Translations under genes and position numbers: made by a program
The notes under the pieces: generated by a model
The model's database searches: none
What the model was told of the DNA's origin: nothing
The model's input: the letters and a program-made list of their open reading frames with translations, nothing else
Shown here: piece after piece, positions 13,425 through 24,098 of the stretch
Numbering within the stretch: the first letter of the stretch is position 1
Layout of the letters: every line of letters begins with the position of its first letter
From: Armillaria gallica
Lineage: Eukaryota; Basidiomycota; Agaricomycetes; Agaricales; Physalacriaceae
NCBI GenBank assembly: GCA_037576215.1
Contig: JBANDB010000003.1
Coordinates: 6,014,001 to 6,078,000 of the forward strand
DNA: 64,000 nt
Direction: 5' to 3'

Positions 13425-15546
13425 ATGCGCAGAGCCAATCTGACTCTGGAGGACCTGACGGACGATGACAGCGAGGTCGACTTGGGGTCAATACGGACGG
13501 CATCAGCATTCGACACCGGCCGTTCTCGATCGTCCTTGTCTCTTTCCTTTGATCTACCACCTTCGTCTCCTGCGACATCCTTGAAATCGGCATTTGGTTC
13601 GCCCTCGTCTCCAGAATTGATCCAAGTCTTGCGGCCCAGTGCCCTGTCGCGTTCGCAGACACTACCACGCGTACCCCAAACCCAGATCAAACCGAGGCGA
13701 GGATCATCTAGTGTAGAGGGACTTGATGTCGACGAAGATGTCCTGGTAAAGATTCGACGGTGGATTTTGGGTGTAGCCATAGGTGCGTGTCTTCACAGTG
13801 TGCAAAGGCCTTGACTGATGGTCCTTTGTAGTGGACTTTGATATCGACTCGGGCCCTGTAGTCAACGGGATATTCCCGCCCTTGTTTCTCTTACCAGAAG
13901 AGTCAGAAAATATGTCAGCATAAATATTTCTTCTGTTTTATGATGGCCTGAATAGTGTCCAGCGCATTTTTATCGTTTCCTGATTCGTTACAGTTTGATC
14001 AAGGCTCGCAAACCCATTCTTTCCGCATCCGCGAGCATCAGCTTTCTATATCAAGTGAAAAGCGCCCGGCTCCCATTGATGGTTATATATACGGATTTTC
14101 TCATTTCAGTCAAAGGCGAGATCCTACATCGAAAAGAGGCTATGAGCAAGTGCGTCTCCCATCGTAGTTCCTGTATTGAGGCTCATATTCCTTCAGCGTT
14201 CCCTCGTATTTCTTACTCACCACCCTTACCCGGCGCTGTTCTCATCACTATCCTCGATATTCGGCCCGCTCTTCTCAGCGCATGGGCTACCGATGTTAGA
14301 GACTGCATGTCATAATATTGCCACATGGTACCCCTCACTATTCCCTTGCTAGAAATAAATACTGATGCAGTCCGCGAAGAAAAGGTCGGACCCGACGCCC
14401 GGAGCAACTGTGGAACTGGGATTCCTTGGCTCGGTGCTCCAGGTGGAGCTACCGCACTGTACCGACGAGCAACAGCTTACGGAATGCGATCCTAAGTCCC
14501 ATGTAAACTCCGTCTTTTTGTCGGTGTCGAATACCACTAACGCTTCTCCGCCAGATCCTAGCATCGTCGTCCCCGTTCTTCCCCCCACCTGTACTTCTCT
14601 TTGAAGCTTCCCTCTCACACCTTTGGTCATTATGGGAATGTGTGGTTCTTTGTGAACCCATATTAATATTCGGCACTTCTCCATCTCAGACAAGCCAGGC
14701 AATATGGTGGCTCAGGGACCTCTTACGCCCTATCCCTACTGCCGGAGACATCCGACCATACTTCACTATACACGATAGAGATCATAGTGCATTGGTTAAT
14801 AAGCTTCCTCCAAAGTCTGGGCTGCTTCTCGGAGTGACGAATCCCTTCTTTGAGCGATCGTGTATACACTGGCCGCATATTCTAAGTCTTGGACGACGAA
14901 TTCCGTATGTAGATGCCTTCAATGCAAGCCATCAGAGGCGCTGATTGCATTGTAGACCCAATACAGCTTCGAAGAACACGTCGACTGTTGCCCCTGGACC
15001 TTCTCCAGGCTGGAAGACCAAAGTACATAAACGGTATATATCGAAAGATCATGCATTGTTGAAACAGCTCGAATCGGCGTGTCGTGGTACCGAGCAAGAA
15101 CGTACGAGGCTCGCTTCCTCGTTTACCCCTCACCTCTGATCATCACCCACAGGAATGTCCGCATCCTGGGCTTTGCGAAAACATTTCTATTCGCGCTCAA
15201 ACGAGCTTCTGATCCCCCTAACAAGATATCTGAATACTCTGATACCTACGCCTTCGGAGGTTGCTAGTCATCAGCGTAACTCGCGTTCGGGTCCTCTTCG
15301 ACTCAAGCCGTTCAATACGTCTGCGTTCTTCGCGTCATTAAAGATTCATAGGAGTACCCTGCCGTTTCGGTCAGCGAGTAAGCGGAAGGACTTTTATGAA
15401 AGGTGAGTATTCGTTCCCCTGGTGGAAGTGTTTGGTTTTGAGATGTTCGTAGATGGCTTAAAACGCCGTCGTTTGGACTTTGGCTTGCCCAACAAGAGCA
15501 GATTGTTCAGGGTGTGCTGAAGCAGAGTCTGGATACTACGTCATAG
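13425..15546 (+). CDS. DENND6: DENN domain protein, DENND6 family
   Basis: DENND6 proteins are Rab guanine nucleotide exchange factors of endosomal trafficking. Start at 13425 (MRRANLTLEDLTDDDSEVD) after an N-terminal disordered Ser-rich region of about 100 residues. The uDENN part follows across several introns: RRWILGVAI then VDFDIDSGPVVNGIFPP, AFLSFPDSLQFD, THSFRIREHQ, IDGYIYGFSHFSQRRDPTSK with RGYEQ. These match the order of animal DENND6 (FDLELGQ, CYLSFPDS, FCFRFR, YGYVYFRQVRD, KRGYFQ). Later blocks are GLLLGVTNPFFE, the ANAHFYSR-like helix HFYSRSNELLIPLTRYLNTL, and the C-terminal WLKTPSFGLWLA corresponding to the FDGWFKTRR-type end. Stop at 15544-15546. The splicing of the part around 14.9-15.1 kb is the least certain. 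Confidence 0.83.
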
Positions 15547-15696
15547 ACCGAGTTTTTCTCTCTTCATCTCTGTAAATATATACCTTGTACATTTGGGAGG
15601 AGAGGACAACTTTTTTCATTCAACGTGGATGGCTTTTGCGCAAACTAACGGAATACATATTCTGACGTGGTAACAGCTCTGGGTTCAGGGGAAGGC

Positions 15697-16817
15697 TTAT
15701 ATCCGGCGGCGACCAAGCCATCCTGCATAGGTTCCTCTCTTGACGGCACCAGCAGACCCGCTGTCGGCGCCAGCCGATCCAGTGTCAGAAGTTGCGCCTG
15801 AGTCTGCACCAGAGTCTGCACCTGAATCTGCTCCTGCGCTGGGGTCTGCACCCGAATCAGCGCCAGAGTCGGCACCCGAATCAGCTCCTGAATCTGCACC
15901 GGAGTCTGCGTCTGAATCTGCTCCTGAATCTGCGCCAGAGTCTGCACCCGAGTCCGCGCCCGAATCTGCGCCGGAGTCTGTACCATCGTCTGCTCCTGAA
16001 TCTGCACCATCGTCTGCTCCTGAATCTGTACCATCGCCACTGGTGTCAGTAGGATCTGTAGTTGATGAAGAAGGACCGGATGGGCTTGAAGAACCTGCAG
16101 GATCCGTCGGGCCTGATTCTGGAGTCTGGGTATCTGGACTAGTCGATGGTCCACCGGATCCACCACCCATTCCCACTAGTAGGAAGTAGGTTGTCAGCGG
16201 CTAATCGAGCTGAGCGAAATGATGGTTATTATCTTACTTTGACCTTGGTCTCCTCCGCCACCGCAGCAGCAGCAACACCCTCCATGTCCACCGTGTCCGT
16301 GTCCACCGTGCCCCCCTCCTTGCCCCCCTCCAGGTCCGCTAGCTGGGTACTGACCAGATCCAGAGGTGTCCGAGCCATCCCCATCGCTATCAAGAGACCC
16401 ACCGGCGCCGTTCGCGCCGCCAGTGGACGGGGATGATGCACCAGTAGGAATCGTGCTGATGGGATCCGCAGCTTGACGGGCAGAAATGCCATTAACAGCA
16501 CGACGAATTTCTTCGAGAGAGCGACTGTCGATGGTCCGAAGCGCTTTTACGAGCTCAGCACGACGCTTCTTTTCAGACGTGGAGACGGCACGCCTCTGTG
16601 GGTGACGCATTCCCGCAACTTGACGGGCGTTCAAGGTGTTGTCGGCACCACGACGGCCGACTGAGCGAGCTTGAGCGCTGCGTGTGGAAGAGATAAGTCA
16701 GTGAGAGATAAGTAAGAGCAACAGGTATATGTCGTACCCGTTGGTGTTGGCGCCTAGAGCAGTGGCAGCGCTAAGAGCCAATGTGGCCACGAGGAAGACG
16801 GAGGACTTGTTGAGCAT
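15697..16817 (-). CDS. Secreted Ser-Gly-Ala-Asp repeat protein
   Basis: Not a family I recognise. Three exons (16817-16738, 16677-16238, 16175-15697) join cleanly to 332 residues. The start MLNKSSVFLVATLALSAATALG is a good signal peptide. After an Arg-rich segment (ARSVGRRGAD, RHPQRRA) and a short helix (RAELVKALRTIDSRSLEEIR) comes a Gly/Ser linker, then a compact cluster GGHGGHGHGGHGGCCCCCGG that could bind metal, then Pro/Thr/Ser, then about 20 tandem copies of an Asp-Ser-Gly-Ala unit, ending in a basic tail KRGTYAGWLGRRRI. Such acidic low-complexity regions are common in cell wall or extracellular proteins; the role here is unknown. No GPI signal is seen. It is convergent with DENND6 (150 bp between the stops). 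Confidence 0.78.
15790..16050. repeat. Coding minisatellite (Ser-Gly-Ala-Asp codons)
   Basis: Tandem imperfect units of 12 nt, recurring as 24 nt or longer higher-order units such as gaatctgctcctgaatctgc, lie inside the third exon of the secreted protein. All changes keep the reading frame, and most are in third codon positions. Confidence 0.85.
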
Positions 16818-17825
16818 GATGAGATAGAAAGAAAGTTTTGGGGTATGCTTGGCTCTAGACTACCTGCGTCTAGAGAAGAGTTGGATGGGTGAGCGCAGCT
16901 GAGGTATAAAGCTCGGATATTCATGTCTTTTATACATTCTCGTTGGGAGACGACAGAGACTGGAACATAGGCAAGAAGAAGACATGTCGACAAGTCAAGC
17001 GGTGCTGGGGGCCATCACCAAGATACACAGGAATCCAAGGGTATCGCATCTATCTCTAGGCATAACGACCAGGCGTAGACCAACTACCAGAGCGGCCCGA
17101 GTGGAGACAATGATAGACTACAGACTTTTCGTCAGTGAGCCAGTCTAATTTTAGCAGGACTGCGGAGCAACGGGATTGAGTACCCTAGTCGTATCCACGT
17201 ATTTATCAGGCATCTAATTTCGTTTCACCAGCAATTGTCAGAGATAAACTGTTCATGATGAACATGATGGTGTCGAAGCGACAGAGTTTGTCGGGCTTTG
17301 TTTTTCGAGTTGAGGCCGGAGCAGCGGAGTCTCAACTACATATGCCTTTCCGTGAATTCGGCATTCGGCATAGCATCTCATTCAAAGTTCGAAACATTGT
17401 TCAAGTTCTCAATAGTACTAATTCCGTAGTCCTGACTCCCCATCTCTACTCGGTGGAAAGATGTAACCGTAGGCGACAATCTACGCACATCCCTATGTTT
17501 CATGTAGGCTCTTGAAATCGGTATGTACCAAGTGCCGGTTCGCACTCTTGCCGCTTGCAGCGCCCTTCTTACGCCTGTCTATACGAGACGCTAATGTTCA
17601 GATCCGTGGCGTCGAGGGGCGTTTGCATGGACAGCGACTTGATCATGGCAGTTGAATGGCAATTGGAGTGCGGCGTCATGTCGGTTCGCCGCTGCAGAGT
17701 CCAAACATGCCATGGCAGCTATCAATGTAAAACTATTGACGCAAAGATGAATATAGCGCAGACAAAGACAAATCCCATACAGGCACGACCATCAATGTAA
17801 CGACCTCAATGCCACGCATGCTAGC
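16818..17825. other. Intergenic, nothing recognised
   Basis: About 1 kb: promoter side of the secreted repeat protein on the left, left boundary of the tandem duplication on the right. Only short unsupported frames (for example 17255-17515 plus). Confidence 0.4.
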
Positions 17826-20800
17826 TGAGCATTTCGGAATGACAGGAAGGATATTTTAACCGCTCCCAAAAGAAATTGTCATACGCTACATCGCCGTCTA
17901 AGTATATATTCAGTACATTTTCTGTCTAAGTATCCGCTGATTTGAAGCGTTTTGGTATTTTGAAGCCCAACCAAAGCGAAGCCAAGGTTAAAGCAAGGAT
18001 GATGATGTACACTAAGAATCCCCCGGCGAGTTGGGTTTCAAGGGAGATCGAGAACATGGAAGAGGCAAAATATGGTGCGAAGCTGCGAATGCCAGAGCCG
18101 GCCATCTGTGCAACACCGTTAGTCGAACCGAGTGCAGCCCTGCTTGTTGCGCTTTGAACGACGAGAACATGGATTGCGGCTACACGGCGATAAGTGAAGT
18201 AAGGAGTATGGATCAAAGAGTGAACATACCAAATGCAACAAAGGTCATAAGGCTACAGGTCAGTTGGATAAGTAAAAGCGTGATTACTCTCTCGTCAACG
18301 CGACCAGCTAGCCTTGCGAAGTAGCTCTCAAAAGAGAAAGCTAACATGCCTACAAACATGAAGCCGACGGAGATTATGAACATCCTACGAGCACCGAACA
18401 TCCTTAGCAGCCTTCCGGTGAAAACACATTGCACGATAGCGTTTATCAACCCCCATGTTGACAAGATTTTGCCAATCTGGAAAGGGCTAAAACCGAGACC
18501 GCCAACGGGTATGGATGTCGAATACATCAGGGGAATGAGCGCGTCATACGCAGTTTCAACGAAAGAGATGAACGTGTAGTTCATTAAAACGCGTAAAAAC
18601 TGGGTCCCTAGAACTTCTCGCATGCTAGGAGGCTGGCTGGGGACGAAATCAGATATTGCGTCATCCGATGCAACGGTTGTGGTATCAGTGGATCCATAGT
18701 CTGCTCTTGTGTTGTGTGCGATTAGGCAAGTTTCTTGTGTGGGTCGCGAACATTTATATTTTTTGCGCGCGATAGTTGCAGGATGCGTCTAGATTACCAG
18801 AGGTGAATATATTGATATGAAAGAGTGCTGCTCAGGTCAACTTACCTCTTGCAAGCCAACAAGGGTGAGCAGACAAATCGCGAAGGAGAACAGTCCAGCT
18901 ACAGCACAAGGGAGGAAATATGGATAGTCACGGAATAACGCAATCCGCCCAAATGTATTCGGCCATGTATCTGCTGGATGCACCAAGAGGCCGCCGATGA
19001 CAGGACTATATGAAAAAAAAATCAGAACAGTCGTCCCTGGTCTACCACCTCTTACCCTAAAGTAACGCCTGTTCCCCACACCAAAGGCATTAAGGCAAAT
19101 GCCTCTCCAATATTAGTAGAATCCGTGAGCTGGCGAGAGAATTTAGCGAGCCACCACGGTCGAATGACACCACAGCACGACACACCTCTGCCATAACGGT
19201 CTTCGAAACACCTATCTCCGATCTCATCATGAACTTTCCACATTCCGAAATCAGAAAAGAAGACACATACCGATATTCCCATTGAAGACACCTTGAGCGA
19301 ACCGGAACAAAACCAATGACCAGAAGTTACTCGACAACCCGAAGCCGAGCATCGCAAACGTCAATCCAAGAGGACCCAGGAGCAATATGGGCTTTCGGCC
19401 GAACCTATCAGACAAGCGGCCCCAGTAGAACACGCTCAACGATTCCGCAATATAGAAGGCGGATTCCTAGATCACAAGAGCGCGTCAGGCGAATCCAATG
19501 AGGAACCAAAGGAGAGCTCACGATAAACCCAGCATAATACCCTGTCTTGGTCTCATCCCCCCCAGTGATTCCTGTCCTACGGATAAATTCAGGAGCAAAA
19601 GGGAATATCACTGTCGCTGTTATAGGTTCCGCAAGCTGGACGAGGAACACAGTAAGTAACTGCCATCTAGGAAGCGGAGTTTGCTTGGTCTCGGTGGCTT
19701 GGACACTCTCGCTGGCCGCGGTGGCAGTCATAGATGGCGGTAAGAAGACAAGAAGGCTGCCGGCGCTGATTATGTAGTCATATCGATAGCTGACTCATTT
19801 TTCAGGGATTCAAAAGGAACCTTGGGAAATTACCACATGGGTTATCGCGGAATGAAATTCGTTGGAATGAAATGCCAGCCTGCGTCCGATTCCGTGGCAT
19901 TGCTAGGCAGTCCCTATAAAACTTAATCTGAAAAGTCGGACAGATATTGTGGCAACTGGAAGAGAAGGGATCGAGTCAGGGCTTTTTGATCGGGCGCACT
20001 TTCCTTTTACGAACTGGCGAAACTGGCTCCTACAACATGAATTTATACAGGAAGTAGGAAATAAGAAGCTGCATGGCTCTGTGAGAAGTAAATAAGCGTG
20101 TAACCAGAAACCTGTGCGCGGTATATTTTGATTATTCTTCTGGATATTTTTTCTTATTTTCTTACTCAAAGATCTCTAGTACTTATCCAACAAGTTACCG
20201 ATAAGTCCGGTCCCAGCAGTCTGTCTTTCAACTTGAACCACGGGAGATTGTACAGGTGTCATGAGGCCGCACCGACTCTCTTCCGCTGCGTCGTTTCCGA
20301 GTGCCTCGGCATCCGCATAACTTCTCTTATGGGCAGTACAAACACATCGAATGCAAAAAACTCATGACAACCTTTTATACTATTATTCTCATGATTCAAG
20401 ACTCTTAAAAGTATACGTATATCCCAATGACTATTTGCATGACATGAATTGTACAGACGACAAGTAGTTATGAGAGCCGCCAAGCTCTCCGTATCTATCT
20501 ACCTTCTAGGTAGGTTAACAATCAAAAGTGATGATGACAGCTAAGTACAATCGACCCGAGCGACCATAAACAATGTGGGGGTATATAACAAGCAGAAAAG
20601 ACAGCAGTAAATTGAGTAAATCAGAAAGTGTAAGCATCGTAATCCATGTGACGACGGTGAGTGCGACGGAAGCGAGAGGAGTGATCAATATCGTCACGTC
20701 GCGATTCTCGCTTGCACGAGCCTGAAGAAGAGGAAGAGGAAGAGGAAGCTGCTGCTGCTGCGTGGTGGTGAGTGTGATGAGCGTGACCACCACTGCTGGC

Positions 20801-20953
20801 GCTTGACGAAGAGGAGGAAGAGGCGGGAGATGCGACTGATGTCAACACAGGTGCTACAGGCGACGACGCGACCGACGTCGACGCAGATACAGAGGAAGAC
20901 GACAATTCGGTGGAGGATGCCAAGTTAGTTGATGACACCGCCGATTCGGTGGA
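17826..20953. repeat. Tandem segmental duplication, unit A
   Basis: Unit A (about 3.13 kb) aligns along its whole length with the sequence beginning at 20954. The sequence tgagcatttcggaatgacag occurs at 17826 and again at 20954. The unit holds one MFS gene, its 5' flank and the last 330 bp of a DUF1996 gene. Confidence 0.9.
17926..19731 (-). CDS. MFS transporter (ZIF1/YCR023C-like), copy A
   Basis: Major facilitator superfamily membrane transporter. Start at 19731 (MTATAASESVQATETKQTPL); first helix LLTVFLVQLAEPITATVIF; then ESLSVFYWGRLSDRFGRKPI, the MFS motif A between helices 2 and 3; LVLFRFAQGVFNGNIG; a microexon of about 25 nt giving VSKTVMAE; LTDSTNIGEAFALMP; SPVIGGLLVHPADTW; and the second half from REVLGTQFLRVLMNY to the C-terminal helix ILALTLASLWLGFKIPKR. 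The loop NGNIGVSKTVMAELTD resembles the fungal YCR023C / plant zinc-induced-facilitator branch; substrate unknown. Family members act in multidrug, metal chelator or organic acid transport. The frame is intact across about nine exons. The paralogue lies at 21054-22856 on the same strand. Confidence 0.87.
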
Positions 20954-20956
20954 TGA
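20621..20956 (-). pseudogene. Truncated 3' end of DUF1996 gene
   Basis: Copy of the last 110 or so codons of the DUF1996 gene at 23748-26259: Ser/Thr-rich linker (ASSTELSSSS, SVASPASSSSSSS), the His cluster HAHHTHHHAAAAA, and the same C terminus RRTHRRHMDYDAYTF. It stops abruptly at about 20952-20956, where the sequence switches to the 3' flank of an MFS gene. The rest of the gene is missing, so it is a by-product of the tandem duplication. It shows small in-frame length changes (Ala and Ser runs) relative to the full copy. An open frame happens to continue across the junction as far as 21010 but lacks a signal peptide. Confidence 0.9.
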
Positions 20957-23900
20957 GCATTTCGGAATGACAGGAAGGACACTTTGATCGCTCCCAAAAG
21001 AAATTATCATATGCTACATCGTCGTCTAAGTATCTGTTCAGTACATTTTCTGTCTAAGTGTCCGCTGATTTGAAGCGTTTTGGTATTTTGAAGCCCAACC
21101 AAAGCAAGACCAAGGTTAAAACAAGGATGATGATGTACACCAAGAATCCCCCGGCGAGTTGGGTTTCAAGGGAGATCGAGAACATGGAAGAGGCGAAGTA
21201 CGGTGCGAAGCTGCGAATACCAGAGCCGGCCATCTGTGTAATACCGTTAGTCGAACCGAGTGCAGCCCTGCTTGTTGCGCTCTGAATGACGAGAACATGG
21301 ATTGCAGCTGCACAGCGATAAGTAAAGTAAGGAGTGTGGATCAAAGAGTGAACATACCAAATGCAACAAAGGTCATGAGGTTACAGGTCAGTTGGATAAG
21401 TAAAAGCGTGATCACTTTTTCGTCAACGCGACCAGCTAGCCTTGCGAAGTAGCTCTCGAAAGAGAAGGCTAAAATGGCTACAAACATGAAGCCGACGGAA
21501 ATTATGAACATCCTACGAGCACCGAACATCCTTAGCAGCCTTCCGGTGAAAACACATTGCACGATAGCATTTATCAACCCCCATGCCGACAAGATTTTGC
21601 CAATCTGGAAAGGGCTAAAACCGAGACCGCCAACGGGTATGGATGTCGAATACATCAGGGGAATGAGCGCGTCATACGCAGTTCCAATAAACATGATGGA
21701 CGTGTAGTTCATTAAAACGCGTAAAAACTGAGTCCCTAGAACTTCTCGTATGCTAGGAGGCTGGCTGTGGACGGAATCAGACATTGTGTCATCCGATGCG
21801 ACAGTTGTAGTATCAGTGGATCCATAGTCTGCCCCTGTGCTGTTCGCAATCAAGCAAGTTTCTTGTGTGGGTGGCGAACATTTAGATTTTTTGCGTGCGA
21901 TAGTTGCAGGATGCGTCTAGGTTAACAGAGGTTAATAATCTGAAAGAGTGCTGGTCAGGTCAACTTACCTCTTGCAAAACAACAAAGGTAAGCAGAAAAA
22001 TCGCGAAGGAGAACAGTCCAGCTACAGCACAAGGGAGGAAATATGGATGATCACGGAATAACGCGATTCGCCCAAACGTATTCGGCCATGTATCTGCTGG
22101 ATGCACCAAGAGGCCGCCGATGACAGGACTATGAAAAACAAATCAGAACAGTCGTTGCTGGTCTACCAAAGGGTTCTCACCCTAAAGTAACGCCTGATCC
22201 CCACATCAAAGGAATCAAGGCAAATGCATCTCCAATATTCGTAGAATCCGTGAGCTGGCGAGAGAATTTAGCGAGCCACTACGATCGAATGACACCACAA
22301 CACGACACACCTCTGCCATAACGGTCTTCGAAACACCTATCTCCGATCTCATCATGAACTTTCCACATTCCGAAATCAGAAAAGAAGACACATACCGATA
22401 TTCCCATTGAAGACACCTTGAGCGAACCGGAACAAAACCAATGACCAGAAGTTACTCGACAACCCGAAGCCGAGCATCGCAAACGTCAATCCAAGAGGAC
22501 CCAGGAGCAATATGGGCTTTCGGCCGAACCTATCAGACAAGCGGCCCCAGTAGAACACGCTCAACGATTCCGCAATATAGAAGGCGGATTCCTAGATCAC
22601 AAGAGCGCGTCAGGCGAATCCAATGAGGAACCAAAGGAGAGCTCACGATAAACCCAGCATAATACCCTGTCTTGGTCTCATCCCCCCCAGTGATTCCTGT
22701 CCTACGGATAAATTCAGGAGCAAAAGGGAATATCACTGTCGCTGTTATAGGTTCCGCAAGCTGGACGAGGAACACAGTAAGTAACTGCCATCTAGGAAGC
22801 GGAGTTTGCTTGGTCTCGGTGGCTTGGACACTCTCGCTGGCCGCGGTGGCAGTCATAGATGGCGGTAAGAAGACAAGAAGGCTGCCGGCGCTGATTATGT
22901 AGTCATATCGATAGCTGACTCATTTTTCAGGGCTTCAAAGGGAACCTCGGGAAATTACCACATGGGTTATCGCTGAATGAAATTCGTTGGAATGAAATGC
23001 CAGCCTGCGTCCGATTCCGCCTAAAAATTTTTAATTCACCTTGCTGAAAAGTCAGACAGATATTGTGGTAATTGGAAGAGAAGGGATATCTCCGAGTCAG
23101 GGCCTTTTATTTTGATCGGGCGCACTTTCCTTTTACGAACTGGCGTTGGCAGAACGTACTTACAAGACGAATCTACACAAGAAGTGAGAGATAAGAAGCT
23201 GAATGGTTCTAAGAGAAGTAACTGAGCCTGTAACTAGAAACCTGTACTTGATATATTTTGATTATCCTTCTGGATATTTATTTCTTATTTACTTACTCAA
23301 AAGATCCCTCTGATAGTGCTTATTCGACAACGATAAGTCCGGTCCCAGCAATCTGTCTTTCAACTTGAACCACGGGAGATTGTACAGGTGTCATGAGGCC
23401 GCACCGACTCTCTTCCGCTGCGTCGTTTCCGAGTGCCTCGGCATCCGCACAACTTCTCTTATGGGCAGCACAAACACCTCGAATGGAAAGAACTCATGAC
23501 AACCTTTCATTCTATTATTCTCGTGATTCAGGACTCTTAAAAGTATACGTGTATCTCAATGACTATTTGCATGACATGAATTGTACAGACGACAAGTGGC
23601 TATGAGAGCAAGCTCTCCGTACCTATCTACCTTCTAGGTAGGTAACAATCAAGAGTGATGATGACAGCTAATTACAATCGACCCGAGCGACCATAAACAA
23701 TGTGGGGGTATATAACAAGCAGAAAAGACAGCAGTAAATTGAGTAAATCAGAAAGTGTAAGCATCGTAATCCATGTGACGACGGTGAGTGCGACGGAAGC
23801 GAGAGGAGTGATCAATATCGTCACGGCGTGATTCTCGCTTGCACGAGCCTGAAGAAGGGGAAGAACTTGAAGAGGAAGCTGCTGCTGCGTGGTGGTGAGT

Positions 23901-24098
23901 GTGATAAGCATGACCACCACTGGCGCTTGACGAAGAGGAGGAAGAGGCGGGAGATGCGACTGATGTCGACACAGGTGCTACGGACGACGACGCGACCGAT
24001 GTCGACGCAGATACAGGGGAGGATGACAATTCGGTGGAGGATGCCAAGTCAGTAGAGGATGCCAAGTCAGTTGATGACACCGCCGATTCGGTGGATGA
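20954..24098. repeat. Tandem segmental duplication, unit B
   Basis: Second unit, from tgagcatttcgg at 20954 to gattcggtggatga at 24085-24098, where the match to unit A ends inside the DUF1996 coding sequence. The shared gatga/tga at the junction is microhomology. Confidence 0.9.
21054..22856 (-). CDS. MFS transporter (ZIF1/YCR023C-like), copy B
   Basis: Paralogue of the gene at 17926-19731 with the same exon layout, the same motif A (GRLSDRFGRKPI), the same microexon and an intact frame. The first exons, from the start at 22856 to about 22301, are identical in sequence to copy A by eye, while the C-terminal exons differ at scattered codons (for example VGMLAFS versus VAILAFS, SFVETAYDAL versus MFIGTAYDAL), mostly conservative. 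The start Met, signal-less N terminus and 12-helix plan are the same. Both copies are probably functional; regulatory divergence is possible since the 5' flanks beyond about 22932 differ. Confidence 0.87.

Noticed and set aside
15740..16189. Plus-strand Pro-Glu-Ser-Ala repeat frame
   Set aside because: Antisense reading of the Ser-Gly-Ala-Asp repeat; the minus strand has the signal peptide and matching splice sites.
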